64,000 bases of DNA from Jeotgalibacillus campisalis (GCF_000829515.1 NZ_JXRR01000015.1:1-64000); one strand, 5' to 3'; positions 1 to 9,293 are shown, counted from the stretch's first letter. Numbers and translations are program-made. Notes: generated by a model not told the origin, from the sequence alone.

Positions 1-79
1 GATCAGGTAGATAGGTTCGAGGTGGAAGCATAGCGATATGTGCAGCTGACGAATACTAATCGATCGAGGACTTAACCAA
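1..79 (+). rRNA. 23S rRNA, 3' end (partial)
   Basis: The window opens inside a 23S rRNA gene. The sequence up to about 79 carries the conserved Bacillus 3'-terminal segment, including GACGAATACTAATCGATCGA and the terminal CTTAACC. The 5' part lies outside the window and the exact 3' end is set by analogy with Bacillus. A 5S gene follows after about 80 bases, as in a normal rrn operon. Confidence 0.93.
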
Positions 80-156
80 TTTTGGCGATTACTCGCTTGT
101 TCGTTTGTTTTGATGTCTTATCCAGTTTTGAAGGCGCGAGCCTTTCTATTAATAGC

Positions 157-273
157 GTCTAGTGATAATTGCGAAGAGGTCACACCCGTTCCCATGCCGA
201 ACACGGCAGTTAAGCTCTTCAGCGCCGATGGTAGTTGGGGGTCTCCCCCTGTGAGAGTAGGACGTCGCTAGGC
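157..273 (+). rRNA. rrf: 5S ribosomal RNA
   Basis: About 116 nt with the conserved 5S core: GCGAAGAGGTCACACCCGTT, the CCGAACACGG segment, TTAAGCTCTTCAGCGCCGAT and the GGGGGTCTCCCCC hairpin. Helix I pairs CTAGTGAT near the 5' end with GTCGCTAG near the 3' end, which sets the ends to within a few bases. It is the last gene of the rrn operon; no tRNA genes follow. Confidence 0.95.
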
Positions 274-275
274 AC

Positions 276-316
276 AAAAAAGAGAGTCATTCCCATAGGG
301 AATGGCTCTTTTTTAC
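276..316 (+). terminator. rrn operon intrinsic terminator
   Basis: Perfect hairpin AGAGTCATTCCC / GGGAATGGCTCT flanked by an A run and a T run, directly after the 5S gene. The symmetric A and T runs make it potentially bidirectional, so it could also stop the minus-strand nifS transcript, which ends about 80 bases away. Confidence 0.9.
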
Positions 317-395
317 TTGGAAAGATCTAGATGAGAAAGGAAAAGCGAACATTTTATACTTCGCCTTCCCTACCCCTCTTAGTAATTTACTCCAC

Positions 396-1514
396 CTATA
401 TCTCTATATAAGGAAGAAGGGCTTGGTAAAGAAGCTCCAGATCGGACAAGGAGGTTTTTTTCCCAAGTGATATTCTGATAAACCGGTTTGCTTCATCAAC
501 CGTTTTACCTATAGCCGTTATGGTTGTCGCTGGTATCTGCTGTCCAATATGACAAGCACTGCCTACGGATATTGCCAGCTGCTGACGGTTGCATTCAAGA
601 AGGAGCCACTGCCCCTGGTATTTTGAACTGGTCATCCCAATGATAGAAGGCAGCTGGTTCGTTCCTTCGATCTGTATTGCATTATTATGTGGAGAGATCA
701 TACGAATCCAATTTGTACGCAGCATTTCTGTTTTTTTGTAGTCCTCTTTCATTTCTTTGACTGAGTGCGCGGCAGCTGTAATAAATGCTGCTATACCAGG
801 AATGTTTATTGTGCCCGGTCGGAATCCTTTTTGGTGAGTGGCGAATTTATAAGAGGATTTCCAGTGTATAGATGGATCAATATAAACAGCCCCAACTCCC
901 TGAGGTCCTCCTACCTTATGGCTGGATATGCTCAGACTGCTTACGTGACTGTTGTGAACATTAATAGGGGTTTTTCCAAAGGATTGAACAGCATCACAGT
1001 GAAAAGCAATCGAATGCTTTTTTAAAAGAGAGCCAATCTCATTTATGTTCTGGGTCGTGCCAATCTCATGATTAACATGTTGAATCGCTACTAATATCGT
1101 TTTGTCCGTCAAGGCTTGTTCCAGGTCCCGAAGAGATATAAGTCCATTTGATTGTACGGGAAGATACGTAATATCAAATCCTTCTTCCTCTAAAGTAGCA
1201 AATGCCCCTAGTACTGATGGATGTTCAAGTTTGCTTGTAATAAGGTGCCGTCCCCGGTGCGCATTTCCTTTTGCGATCGATCGTATGGCTAAATCATTTG
1301 ATTCAGAACCACCACTTGTAAAGTAGACTCCGTTTGGATCTCCATTAAGAATATCTGCAAGTTCTTTTCTGCATTTTTGCAGTAGATCGTCTGCTGCAGT
1401 GCCTGTGTCGTGCAAGCTGCTCGTATTGCCAGGAAAAGCTGTGGCAGCTTGTATATATGTATCTAATGCTTCTTTTCGCATGGGTGCACTTGCTGCGTAA
1501 TCTAAATAAATCAT
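396..1514 (-). CDS. nifS: Cysteine desulfurase of the NAD cluster (NifS/NadF type)
   Basis: A 372-residue class V PLP-dependent cysteine desulfurase. It begins MIYLDYAASAP, has the substrate/PLP region SGGSESNDLA, the histidine-aspartate motif FHCDAVQSFGK, the PLP-binding lysine in SISSHKVGG and the catalytic cysteine in SVGSACHIG. In Bacillus the homologous gene beside nadB supplies sulfur for the NadA [4Fe-4S] cluster and is divergent from nadBCA, exactly as here. The divergent placement (116 bp to nadB) supports this role over general Fe-S or tRNA thiolation. The start ATG is preceded by AGGAGTG on the minus strand. Confidence 0.92.
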   Translation of the reverse strand: MIYLDYAASAPMRKEALDTYIQAATAFPGNTSSLHDTGTAADDLLQKCRKELADILNGDPNGVYFTSGGSESNDLAIRSIAKGNAHRGRHLITSKLEHPSVLGAFATLEEEGFDITYLPVQSNGLISLRDLEQALTDKTILVAIQHVNHEIGTTQNINEIGSLLKKHSIAFHCDAVQSFGKTPINVHNSHVSSLSISSHKVGGPQGVGAVYIDPSIHWKSSYKFATHQKGFRPGTINIPGIAAFITAAAHSVKEMKEDYKKTEMLRTNWIRMISPHNNAIQIEGTNQLPSIIGMTSSKYQGQWLLLECNRQQLAISVGSACHIGQQIPATTITAIGKTVDEANRFIRISLGKKTSLSDLELLYQALLPYIEI

Positions 1515-1594
1515 TTTGACACTCCTTTTAATCTGTTCATCTCGTTGTTTACTAAAATAGGTATTGTGTTTAGTTTAATGTTATGTAAAGATAG

Positions 1595-1606
1595 GTGTCA
1601 AGACAC
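1595..1606. promoter_or_regulatory. Candidate NiaR/YrxA-type operator between nifS and nadB
   Basis: GTGTCAAGACAC is an inverted repeat (GTGTC/GACAC, AA centre) 24 bases before the nadB start in the divergent nifS-nadB intergenic region. In B. subtilis the niacin-responsive repressor YrxA (NiaR) controls both transcripts, and its sites are built on TGTC/GACA half-sites. Assignment rests on position and symmetry only; no yrxA gene is in the window and the arrangement of half-sites was not checked against a motif model. Confidence 0.4.
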
Positions 1607-1629
1607 ATGTAAAGTGAGGCGGTGGTTCA

Positions 1630-3228
1630 TTGAAATTTTATGATGTCGTGATCATAGGCAGCGGGATTTCCGCACTAGCTGCTGCCCGAAAAGCTGCTCC
1701 TTTTAAATCTGTAGCAATTGTCAGCAAATATGGGTTTTCAGTAAGCAATTCCATGCTTGCTCAAGGAGGGGTAGCTGCTGTTTTCAGTGAAGAAGATCAC
1801 GTGAAAGAGCATTTACTAGATACGTTGACGGCAGGAGATGGTCATAGTGACAGGATGGCTGCTGAATTTCTTGTGAATAAGGGACCCGAGGTAATAAAGC
1901 AGATTATAGAAGATGGCATGCGTTTTGATTGTGATGACTCTTCTTATGTGCAGCTTGGACAAGAGGGGGCCCATTCTCATAGAAGAATCCTTCATGCAGG
2001 AGGTGATGCGACCGGTAGGAGGCTGACTGCATTTATGGTTCAACAGATTCAATCAAATGTAGAATGGATTGAGCATCATTCAGTCATCGAGTTAATTGTG
2101 AAGGACGGAAAATGCTCAGGCGTAAAATTGATAAATTCTAAAGGAATGACAGAGATTATATGGGCTGATCACATTGTCTTATCAACCGGTGGATGCGGGA
2201 ATTTATTTGAATCTACATCAAACGCAGCAACTGCAAACGGGGAAGGATTGTCACTCGCCTACTATGCAGGGGCTGAATTAACAGATCTAGAATTCATTCA
2301 GTTTCATCCTACGGCTTTGGCGACGGATCATCCCAGTTCTGTTCTTATTTCTGAAGCAGTAAGAGGTGAAGGTGCCAGGCTTGTGACAGAAGAGGGTGAA
2401 GAGATTATGAAGGATCTTCATCCACTTCAGGATTTAGCTCCCAGGGATATAGTAGCGAGAGAAGTGTATAAGAGAATTCAGCAGGGAGAGAAGATTTATT
2501 TAGCGATTAATTATGTGAAAGAATTCACAAAAAAGTTTCCAACGATTACGGATTTGTGTAAGAGAGAAGGCATTGATTTAAAAGAGGGAAGGATCCCAGT
2601 AAGACCTGCAGCTCATTTTCATATGGGAGGCATAAAGGTTCAGCGGTCAGGTCAAACCTCTTTTCCAAGGCTTTATGCTATTGGGGAAGCTGCTTGCACA
2701 GGAGCCCACGGAGCAAACAGGCTCGCTAGTAATTCTCTCCTTGAAGGTTTAGTTTACGGTGAAGCTGCAGGGGAGTTTTTACAAAAACAGTCTATCGATC
2801 GCACTATAGTGTCTGATCCCTATAATCGTACAGCAGGAACAAGGCGCTCACCATCTGCCATGACATTACAGGACCTTAAAAAGCTGATGATGAAGTACGC
2901 GGGCATTGAGCGTACAGCTCAAGGAATGAAAAGTTGCTTAAATAAGCTTGAAAAAGAGTTTCCTGTGTTAACTGAAAAAAATATTTATGATTATCATCCG
3001 GAGGATTTGACCTTTCTTCATCAGGTAACGGCTGCTTATTTAATTGTACGATCAGCATATGAGAGACAAGAGAGCAGAGGAGCCCATTATTGTCTGGACT
3101 ACCCTGTAAAAAAGGAAGAATGGCAAGGGGTGCGGATAATTCAAAAAATGGATGAGAGCCACCAGAGGGGGAATAAAAAGCATGAACAAGATGAAGGCAA
3201 GGAAAATGGTCGAGCAGTTTTTATATGA
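1630..3228 (+). CDS. nadB: L-aspartate oxidase
   Basis: FAD enzyme (532 residues) oxidising L-aspartate to iminoaspartate, first step of de novo NAD synthesis. The N-terminal dinucleotide fold VVIIGSGISALAAA, the AGGVAAVF and HAGGDATGR segments, FHPTAL, the RGEGARL region and the C-terminal GANRLASNSLLEGLVYG signature of the succinate dehydrogenase/fumarate reductase flavoprotein family are all present. Length equals that of Bacillus NadB. It starts at TTG (1630) behind a GAGGCGGTGG ribosome site. Its 3' end overlaps nadC by 47 bases, implying coupled translation in a nadB-nadC-nadA operon. Confidence 0.95.
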   Translation: MKFYDVVIIGSGISALAAARKAAPFKSVAIVSKYGFSVSNSMLAQGGVAAVFSEEDHVKEHLLDTLTAGDGHSDRMAAEFLVNKGPEVIKQIIEDGMRFDCDDSSYVQLGQEGAHSHRRILHAGGDATGRRLTAFMVQQIQSNVEWIEHHSVIELIVKDGKCSGVKLINSKGMTEIIWADHIVLSTGGCGNLFESTSNAATANGEGLSLAYYAGAELTDLEFIQFHPTALATDHPSSVLISEAVRGEGARLVTEEGEEIMKDLHPLQDLAPRDIVAREVYKRIQQGEKIYLAINYVKEFTKKFPTITDLCKREGIDLKEGRIPVRPAAHFHMGGIKVQRSGQTSFPRLYAIGEAACTGAHGANRLASNSLLEGLVYGEAAGEFLQKQSIDRTIVSDPYNRTAGTRRSPSAMTLQDLKKLMMKYAGIERTAQGMKSCLNKLEKEFPVLTEKNIYDYHPEDLTFLHQVTAAYLIVRSAYERQESRGAHYCLDYPVKKEEWQGVRIIQKMDESHQRGNKKHEQDEGKENGRAVFI

Positions 3229-4069
3229 AGATATACATGATCAGGATCAAACGAGTGAAGCCTTATTTACAAAACTGGATCAAGGGGAAGCCTATTTTAT
3301 CCTAAAAGATTCTGGTGTACTCGCAGGCCTTGATTTGATTGAGCTAGTGTATCAGCTGCTCGATCCGGCAACGAAAGTGGAACTACATAAACAGGATGGA
3401 CAGTATGTTGAGAAGGGCAGCTGCATTGCTTCTGTCAAAGGACCGGTGCAGGCCATTTTATCAGGAGAACGGGTGATTTTAAATTTACTTCAGCGAATGA
3501 GCGGAATTGCTACTTTGACAAATGAGGCAGTAAAGGAATTAAACAGCTCTCATACAAAGATTTGCGATACGAGAAAAACAACACCTGGTCTGCGGATGTT
3601 TGAAAAATATGCAGTACGCTGCGGTGGAGGAATAAATCACCGATTCGGATTGTATGACGGAATTATGCTGAAAGATAACCATATTGCATTTGCCGGGTCC
3701 GTTAGAGAGGCGGTAAAAAAAGCAAAAGCTCATGCGGGCCATATGATCAAAATTGAAGTTGAGATTGAGAACGAAGAACAGCTGCAGGAAGCGATTGAAA
3801 CAAAAGCCGATTGCATTATGTTTGATAATTGTCCGCCTGACCTCATAAAGAAATGGATCCATCAAGTTCCTGCAGGTATTTTAACAGAGGCATCTGGAGG
3901 AATAACAATGGGCCAATTACACAAATACGGAAATTGCGGGGTAGATTACATATCCCTTGGCTTTCTAACCCATTCTGTAAAAAGCCTTGATATCAGTTTA
4001 GACGTAAGAATAAAAAAAGGGGGAACGAGAGATGCTCGACTTACTGACAGGCATGCCGCCCGCTTATAA
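3182..4069 (+). CDS. nadC: Nicotinate-nucleotide pyrophosphorylase (carboxylating)
   Basis: Quinolinate phosphoribosyltransferase of 295 residues, forming nicotinate mononucleotide from quinolinate and PRPP. Family hallmarks are [14 protein letters not shown], the [10 protein letters not shown] active-site segment, [18 protein letters not shown] and the EASGGI motif near the C-terminus. The ATG at 3182 is preferred to the in-frame ATG at 3152 because GAGGGGG lies at the right distance upstream. The start is inside nadB, and its own 3' end runs 38 bases into nadA, giving a slightly extended C-terminus. Confidence 0.95.
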   Translation: MNKMKARKMVEQFLYEDIHDQDQTSEALFTKLDQGEAYFILKDSGVLAGLDLIELVYQLLDPATKVELHKQDGQYVEKGSCIASVKGPVQAILSGERVILNLLQRMSGIATLTNEAVKELNSSHTKICDTRKTTPGLRMFEKYAVRCGGGINHRFGLYDGIMLKDNHIAFAGSVREAVKKAKAHAGHMIKIEVEIENEEQLQEAIETKADCIMFDNCPPDLIKKWIHQVPAGILTEASGGITMGQLHKYGNCGVDYISLGFLTHSVKSLDISLDVRIKKGGTRDARLTDRHAARL

Positions 4070-5120
4070 AACGGCTTCTTATGAAGAGTTAAAAAAGCGG
4101 GTATTGGCTGTAAAAGAAAAAATGGGAGACCGGCTGTTTATTCCGGGTCACCATTATCAAAGAGACGAAGTGATTCAATTTGCAGATGCAGCAGGAGATT
4201 CCCTGCAGCTTGCTCAAATTGCCTCTAAACAGCATCAGGCAGAATACATTGTTTTTTGCGGGGTGCATTTTATGGCCGAAACAGCAGATATTCTTGCTGC
4301 GGATCATCAAAAGGTCGTACTGCCAGATATGAGAGCAGGCTGTTCGATGGCAGATATGGCGGATATCAATCAAACAGAACGCGGCTGGGAGCAGCTTCAG
4401 CAGTTATTTGGAGATACAATTCTACCTGTTACATATGTAAATTCGACCGCTGCCATTAAATCATTTGTCGGTAAAAATGGAGGAGCCACTGTTACTTCTT
4501 CAAATGCCTTAGAGGTAGTCAAGTGGGCTTTTTCACAAAAAGACCGGCTGTTTTTTTTGCCAGATCAGCATCTGGGGCGTAATACTGCACATGACTTGGG
4601 CATCTCTTTATCTGACATGGCGGTTTGGGATCCCATTCAGGAAAAACTCGAATTTGAAGGCGAACTGGATAACGTAAAGGTTATCTTATGGAAAGGGCAC
4701 TGCTCGGTTCACATGAATTTCAGGGTGGATCATATTCATCGTCTTCGAAAAGAAGATCCATCGGTAAGAATTATTGTTCATCCTGAATGTACAAGAGAAG
4801 TCGTTGCTCTTTCTGATGATGCCGGTTCAACCAAGTATATTATTGACGCCATCTCGAGTGCAGCGAAAGGATCAAAATGGGCGATTGGAACAGAAATGAA
4901 TTTAGTAAACCGTCTCAAACAAAACTTTCCAGAGATCAAAATCCAATCCTTGAACCCGACTATGTGCCCGTGCCTGACGATGAACCGAATAGACCTCCCG
5001 CATTTGGCATGGATTCTTGAATCGCTTGAAAAAGGGGACGTTCATAATCAAATCAAGGTCGATAAAGATACGGCATACTATGCAAAGGAAGCGCTGGATA
5101 AAATGCTTCAGTTAACATAA
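4032..5120 (+). CDS. nadA: Quinolinate synthase, [4Fe-4S] enzyme
   Basis: A 362-residue NadA condensing iminoaspartate with dihydroxyacetone phosphate to quinolinate. Expected cluster ligands are visible: Cys104 in RAGCSMADM, Cys224 in KGHCSVHMN and Cys314 in MCPCLTMN. The GHHYQRDEV and HPEC segments are also conserved. It overlaps nadC by 38 bases behind GGGGGAACGAGAG. The nearby divergent nifS probably helps assemble its cluster. No clear intrinsic terminator is seen in the 80 bases after the stop. Confidence 0.95.
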   Translation: MLDLLTGMPPAYKTASYEELKKRVLAVKEKMGDRLFIPGHHYQRDEVIQFADAAGDSLQLAQIASKQHQAEYIVFCGVHFMAETADILAADHQKVVLPDMRAGCSMADMADINQTERGWEQLQQLFGDTILPVTYVNSTAAIKSFVGKNGGATVTSSNALEVVKWAFSQKDRLFFLPDQHLGRNTAHDLGISLSDMAVWDPIQEKLEFEGELDNVKVILWKGHCSVHMNFRVDHIHRLRKEDPSVRIIVHPECTREVVALSDDAGSTKYIIDAISSAAKGSKWAIGTEMNLVNRLKQNFPEIKIQSLNPTMCPCLTMNRIDLPHLAWILESLEKGDVHNQIKVDKDTAYYAKEALDKMLQLT

Positions 5121-5203
5121 TGGGACAATTATTTGTTTGGATTAAGTAAGAAGGGATATTATATAACTAGAACGTACATTCATTATGGAGGGTGGAATCA
5201 CAA

Positions 5204-5548
5204 ATGAAGCATCACACACATGATCAACATACACATGAGCACAATGAAAATTGCGGTCATACAAAGATCAGGCATGGCAATCACATTGATTATGTACACG
5301 ATGGTCATCTGCACCATAAGCATGAGGACCACTGGGATGAATGTGAAATTGATGTAACGGATGCAAACCCGGATGATTGTAAACCATTTGAATGCGGCTG
5401 TTCCCACGACAGTGATTGCGGACATGAAATGGTTCCGCATGGTGACCATTATGATTATTTAGTTAACGGTCGACTGCACCATGTTCATGGAGACCACTGC
5501 GATGACCACGGTCCAGTAGAGATCCTTGATGTAGGAAGCGTCAAGTAA
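5204..5548 (+). CDS. Histidine-rich protein with an internal duplication
   Basis: Small (114 residues) soluble, acidic and very His-rich protein with no signal peptide. Two copies of one ~28-residue unit are seen: CGHTKIRHGNHIDYVHDGHL then HH, and CGHEMVPHGDHYDYLVNGRL then HH. Each unit starts with Cys-Gly-His and ends in HHxHxDH(W/C)D. The pattern suggests transition-metal binding (zinc likely), but no function is established from sequence. The ATG at 5204 has GGAGGGTGG upstream, better than the in-frame GTG at 5192. It stands alone, with a terminator after it. Confidence 0.8.
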   Translation: MKHHTHDQHTHEHNENCGHTKIRHGNHIDYVHDGHLHHKHEDHWDECEIDVTDANPDDCKPFECGCSHDSDCGHEMVPHGDHYDYLVNGRLHHVHGDHCDDHGPVEILDVGSVK

Positions 5549-5608
5549 GCAGTGTAATGATTATTATGTCCGAATGGCAGATGGGATCATCCTAGTAATT
5601 TAAATAGA

Positions 5609-5646
5609 CGCCTTCACGAACAAGACTTCGTGGAGGCATTTTTTTG
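5609..5646 (+). terminator. Terminator after the histidine-rich gene
   Basis: Hairpin GCCTTCACGAA / TTCGTGGAGGC followed by seven T residues, about 60 bases after the histidine-rich ORF. Confidence 0.8.
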
Positions 5647-5766
5647 TTTGTGCATACTCAGTTCTCCTTTTTGATTGTCTGGAATGATAACGTTTTCATG
5701 TTTATTCCAATTTTAAAAGGGTAAATTAGTAGAGAGAGCAAACCAAGATAAAGGTGGAATGCAAAA

Positions 5767-6426
5767 ATGACTAAGAATATTTTAATGGTTGTAACCAATA
5801 CTGAAAAAATTGACCAGGATCACCCAACTGGATTGTGGTTATCTGAATTTGCTGAACCCTATGTAGAATTTAAAAAAAATGGCTTTGATGTAACAGTTGT
5901 CAGCCCAAAAGGCGGCGGCATCCCGCTTGACCCAAATAGTCTTGAGGATGAACAGCCTGCAGAATGGAAAGAGGCCGAAGAACAGCTTCTTAAAACGGGA
6001 CAGCTTTCAAGTGTAGTCTTTGAACATTTTGACGGCGTTTTCCTGCCTGGCGGTCATGGAGCTATGTTTGATTTACCGAATGAACCACAGCTTCAGGACG
6101 GGCTTGCTCATTTCGCTGAAAATAATAAAGTGATTGGTGCAGTATGTCACGGACCTGCTGGATTTGTAGACGTTGAATTGTCTGATGGAACGCCGCTTGT
6201 GAAGGGCAAAAAGCTCACTTCCTTTACAGATGAAGAGGAAAAAGAGATGGGATTGGTTGAACAAATGCCGTTTCTATTACAATCAAAGCTTGAGGAACAG
6301 GGGGCACACTTTGTGGCTCAGGGCAATTGGGCAGACCATGTAGTAACGGACGGAAAATTCATCACAGGTCAAAACCCACAATCGAGCCAGAAAACGGCTG
6401 AAGCATTTGTGAAAGCGTTAGGCTGA
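5767..6426 (+). CDS. DJ-1/PfpI-superfamily protein (Hsp31-like)
   Basis: A 219-residue class I glutamine-amidotransferase-like protein. The nucleophile elbow is AVCHGPAGF with the reactive cysteine, and the strand preceding it carries FLPGGHGAMFDLP. The N-terminal NILMVVTN strand and the DHPTGLWLSEFAEPY segment are typical of the bacterial Hsp31/HchA-like branch, whose members act as chaperones, glyoxalases or deglycases. Substrate cannot be told from sequence. GGTGG lies upstream of the ATG. It is monocistronic, closed by a terminator. Confidence 0.85.
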   Translation: MTKNILMVVTNTEKIDQDHPTGLWLSEFAEPYVEFKKNGFDVTVVSPKGGGIPLDPNSLEDEQPAEWKEAEEQLLKTGQLSSVVFEHFDGVFLPGGHGAMFDLPNEPQLQDGLAHFAENNKVIGAVCHGPAGFVDVELSDGTPLVKGKKLTSFTDEEEKEMGLVEQMPFLLQSKLEEQGAHFVAQGNWADHVVTDGKFITGQNPQSSQKTAEAFVKALG

Positions 6427-6445
6427 TAGTCAAATTTTTATAATA

Positions 6446-6486
6446 AAGAACCAAGACTGAAGCATTTTCGGTCTTGGTTTTTTTAA
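6446..6486 (+). terminator. Terminator after the DJ-1-like gene
   Basis: Hairpin AACCAAGACTGAA / TTCGGTCTTGGTT followed by a T run. Confidence 0.85.
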
Positions 6487-6618
6487 TCCGTATCCATTTT
6501 TAAAAAATTCATCTTTACATTTTGTTAATTCACTAGTAGGATAGCGTTTGAGTGATAGAGAAGGAAGGATCTTACAAGATTAGATTCGTTTGCTTTCCTA
6601 ACTGAAGGAGGAACATGT

Positions 6619-7179
6619 GTGCTTGAAAATGGAATTATTATGATGCTGATTATTTTTGTCATCAATATTTTTTATGTCACTTTTTTTACAATGCGGATGA
6701 TCCTGACGCTGAAGGGCTATCGCTATTTAGCAGCAGGAGTCAGTATGGTAGAGGTGGTTATTTATGTAGTCGGTCTGGGGCTGGTTCTTGATAATTTAAA
6801 CGAGATCCAAAACCTGGTTGCCTATGCTGTAGGGTATGGTTTGGGCGTCATTATTGGCATGAAGATTGAAGAAAAACTGGCTTTGGGCTATATTACAGTT
6901 AATGTGATTACAATGGATAATGGCTTGGATCTTCCAAGAAAACTTCGTGAATGGGGATATGGTGTGACGGATTGGGAGGCCAATGGACTTGAAGGCGGAA
7001 GATGGGCCATGCAGATTTTAACGCCTAGAAAATATGAACTGAAACTTTATCAGCGCATAAAAGAAGTAGATCCAAAAGCTTTTATCATCTCATATGAACC
7101 AAAAGCGATTCACGGCGGATTTTGGGTGAAGAGTGTGCGAAAACGGATTGCACAGGAGGAAGAAAAGAATGGCCAATAA
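6619..7179 (+). CDS. UPF0316/DUF2179 membrane protein (YebE-like)
   Basis: A 186-residue protein with three predicted membrane segments in the first ~95 residues ([15 protein letters not shown], a middle [14 protein letters not shown] stretch and [14 protein letters not shown]) and a cytosolic C-terminal domain beginning near ITVNVIT with [10 protein letters not shown], matching UPF0316 (YebE in B. subtilis). The exact role is unknown. It begins at GTG 6619 behind AGGAGG; the ATG four bases earlier is out of frame and stops at once. It overlaps the next gene by 11 bases, so the pair is co-translated. Confidence 0.85.
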   Translation: MLENGIIMMLIIFVINIFYVTFFTMRMILTLKGYRYLAAGVSMVEVVIYVVGLGLVLDNLNEIQNLVAYAVGYGLGVIIGMKIEEKLALGYITVNVITMDNGLDLPRKLREWGYGVTDWEANGLEGGRWAMQILTPRKYELKLYQRIKEVDPKAFIISYEPKAIHGGFWVKSVRKRIAQEEEKNGQ

Positions 7180-7366
7180 AGAATGGTTTGAAGTGGAAGA
7201 ACATGAAACGATTGAAGACTGCTTAAAGCGCATGTCAGACCTGGGCTACATGCCTGTCAAGAGAATGGAAGAACCGATTTTTAAAGAAATTAAAGAGGGG
7301 TCTTCTGTAAAAAATGAGCCAATAAGGCAAAGAATTCGGTTTCAAGGGGTAAAAAACGAACAATAA
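7169..7366 (+). CDS. NETI-motif protein (YebG-like)
   Basis: A 65-residue protein starting [19 protein letters not shown]. The [11 protein letters not shown] stretch matches the small NETI-motif family (YebG in B. subtilis), always found beside the UPF0316 gene. AGGAGGAAGA lies before ATG 7169, inside the end of the upstream gene. Function unknown. Its last codons (AAAAACGAACAATAA) also form the first PurBox-like site of the following purine operon. Confidence 0.8.
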   Translation: MANKEWFEVEEHETIEDCLKRMSDLGYMPVKRMEEPIFKEIKEGSSVKNEPIRQRIRFQGVKNEQ

Positions 7367-7395
7367 ATTATAGTGAAATAAAATTGTTCGGTTTA
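7352..7395. promoter_or_regulatory. PurR operator: two inverted PurBox-like sites
   Basis: Two PurBox-like sequences face each other. 7352-7364 reads AAAAACGAACAAT, with one mismatch to the AWWWCCGAACWWT consensus; 7383-7395 is the reverse complement of TAAACCGAACAAT. The two CGAA cores are 26 bases apart, resembling the paired PurBoxes upstream of the B. subtilis pur operon. They lie just upstream of a sigma-A promoter, as expected for PurR repression relieved by PRPP. No purR gene is in the window. Confidence 0.75.
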
Positions 7396-7398
7396 AGG

Positions 7399-7427
7399 TT
7401 GACGTCCTCATGTCACCTTGTTATGAT
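7399..7427 (+). promoter_or_regulatory. Sigma-A promoter of the purine operon
   Basis: -35 TTGACG (7399-7404), 17-base spacer and -10 TATGAT (7422-7427), close to consensus. It sits between the PurBox pair and the guanine riboswitch; transcription should begin near 7434. Confidence 0.85.
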
Positions 7428-7453
7428 AAAGACGAGAAAAACGAATAAGCATA

Positions 7454-7528
7454 CGACCTCATATAATCATTGGGAATAGGGCCCAAAAGTTTCTACCTGG
7501 TTACCGTAAATGACCGGACTATGAGGGA
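7454..7528 (+). ncRNA. Guanine riboswitch (purine family) of the pur operon
   Basis: Aptamer with P1 CCTCAT/ATGAGG, the conserved TATAATCAT, the AAGTTTCTACCTGG junction and the CCGTAAATG loop, then CCGGACTATGAGG. The base corresponding to position 74 is C (ACTAT), which specifies guanine/hypoxanthine rather than adenine. With the downstream terminator it should reduce pur transcription when guanine is plentiful. Confidence 0.95.
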
Positions 7529-7582
7529 AAGTGATGCCTTGGATCTGCTATGCCTTTTTTAAGGTATAGACGGCGCATTCGG

Positions 7583-7646
7583 GACCCAGGTGAACAGCTT
7601 TCCTTCTATTTAGTAATAGAGGAAAATGTTGACCTGGGTTTTTTAT
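7583..7646 (+). terminator. Riboswitch-controlled terminator before purE
   Basis: Long hairpin with outer stem ACCCAGGT (7584-7591) / ACCTGGGT (7632-7639) and an inner pairing region, followed by TTTTTT. It ends 36 bases before the purE start and is the expression platform of the guanine riboswitch. Confidence 0.85.
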
Positions 7647-7681
7647 TGTCATTTATTGAATTCGACTATTGGAGTGAGAAG

Positions 7682-8173
7682 ATGATCGCAGCAGTTGGTG
7701 TAATTATGGGCAGTACGTCTGACTGGCCCACAATGAAAAAAGCATGTGCAATATTGGAGGAATTAGAGATCCCGTATGAAAAACAGGTAGTCAGTGCGCA
7801 CCGTACACCTGATTTAATGTTTGACTATGCAGAAAAGGCAAGAGAAAGAGGTTTAAAAGTCATTATTGCAGGGGCAGGAGGCGCTGCTCATCTGCCAGGC
7901 ATGGTCGCAGCCAAAACGACTCTACCGGTTATTGGCGTGCCTATTCAATCTAAAGCGTTGAATGGACTCGACTCCCTTCTTTCCATTGTACAAATGCCAG
8001 GCGGTGTTCCGGTAGCAACGGTTGCGATTGGCGATGCAGGAGCAGTCAATGCGGGTCTGCTTGCGGCACAGATGTTATCGGCGTTTGATTCTGCGATTGC
8101 TGAACGACTCGATCAAAGGCGTAAAGCAAGCGAAGAAAAAGTACTGAAGAGCAGCGGTGAATTATATGAATAA
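7682..8173 (+). CDS. purE: N5-carboxyaminoimidazole ribonucleotide mutase
   Basis: A 163-residue class I PurE converting N5-CAIR to CAIR. The [10 protein letters not shown] start region, the VVSAHRTPD catalytic motif (His for proton transfer), [11 protein letters not shown] and the [20 protein letters not shown] stretch identify it. ATG 7682 follows GGAGTGAGAAG; the open frame extends upstream to 7550 but that part lies in the terminator region. First gene of the pur operon; its 3' end overlaps purK by 8 bases, counted from ATG 8166. Confidence 0.96.
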   Translation: MIAAVGVIMGSTSDWPTMKKACAILEELEIPYEKQVVSAHRTPDLMFDYAEKARERGLKVIIAGAGGAAHLPGMVAAKTTLPVIGVPIQSKALNGLDSLLSIVQMPGGVPVATVAIGDAGAVNAGLLAAQMLSAFDSAIAERLDQRRKASEEKVLKSSGELYE

Positions 8174-9293
8174 AATCATGCCCGGACAAACAATCGGTAT
8201 TATCGGTGGAGGGCAGCTTGGCAGAATGATGGCTCTCGCTGCAAAAGAAGCAGGTTTTGTGATCGCAGTTTTGGATCCAGGTGAGAATTCTCCGTGCGGT
8301 CAAGTAGCAGACATCGTTATTCGGGCAGCATTTGATGATCGGGATGCACTAAAAAAGCTGGCTGAACAAAGTGATGTCATCACCTATGAGTTCGAAAATA
8401 TTGATGCAGAAGCGCTCACATGGCTTTCTGACATTGCTTATCTTCCGCAAGGAGCAGAGCTGATCCGGATTACACAGAACCGCCGGCTGGAGAAAAAAAT
8501 GCTTGAGCAGGCATTAGTTCCGATCGCTCCTTATCAAGTCATCGAACACGAACAAGGGATATATGATATTATAGAATCGTTCGGCTTTCCGGCTATAGTG
8601 AAAACAATAACCGGTGGATACGATGGAAAAGGCCAGGTTAAGCTCAATTCGATAGAGGATCTGCAGGAAGCACAGGCGCTTGTAAAAGAAAAGGGACCTT
8701 GTGTACTGGAATCATTCATTTCGTTTGATAAAGAAATTTCCGTAATCGTTCACCGCAATGCAAGCGGTGAGACAACTACCCTGCCTATTGCTGAAAATAT
8801 TCACGTCAATCATATTCTGCATGAATCAATTGTTCCAGCGCGAATTGAACCTGACGTGAGTGAAGTAGCAAAAAAGCTTGCATTACAGATTGCAGATGAA
8901 ATTAAGTTGATTGGAACACTGGCAGTTGAAATGTTTGTATCCCTTTCAGGTGAAATATGGGTGAATGAACTTGCTCCAAGACCGCACAATTCCGGCCATT
9001 ATTCTATAGAGGCGTGCGAAACATCACAATTTCACCAGCACATCCGGGCTATTTGCAATTGGCCGCTTAAAAGCACTGCGCTGTTGAAACATGCTGTTAT
9101 GGTCAATCTGCTCGGACAGCATGTAAAGCCGGCGTTTGATGCAGTAAGTCAATATCCTGACTGGTCGGTGCATTTCTACGGGAAAGCTGAAGCAAAGCAG
9201 AACAGAAAAATGGGTCATATCACGATCCTGACAGATGATTTGGAAATGACATTGAAAGAAATGCAGGAATCACGTATCTGGAAGACAACATAA
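8166..9293 (+). CDS. purK: N5-carboxyaminoimidazole ribonucleotide synthetase
   Basis: ATP-grasp enzyme (375 residues) that carboxylates AIR with bicarbonate and ATP. Seen are the [13 protein letters not shown] nucleotide fold, the [12 protein letters not shown] phosphate-binding loop and [20 protein letters not shown] near the metal site. The ATG at 8166 is chosen; a GTG at 8157 and an ATG at 8178 are in frame as alternatives. It overlaps the end of purE and is separated from purB by 14 bases. Confidence 0.95.
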   Translation: MNKIMPGQTIGIIGGGQLGRMMALAAKEAGFVIAVLDPGENSPCGQVADIVIRAAFDDRDALKKLAEQSDVITYEFENIDAEALTWLSDIAYLPQGAELIRITQNRRLEKKMLEQALVPIAPYQVIEHEQGIYDIIESFGFPAIVKTITGGYDGKGQVKLNSIEDLQEAQALVKEKGPCVLESFISFDKEISVIVHRNASGETTTLPIAENIHVNHILHESIVPARIEPDVSEVAKKLALQIADEIKLIGTLAVEMFVSLSGEIWVNELAPRPHNSGHYSIEACETSQFHQHIRAICNWPLKSTALLKHAVMVNLLGQHVKPAFDAVSQYPDWSVHFYGKAEAKQNRKMGHITILTDDLEMTLKEMQESRIWKTT

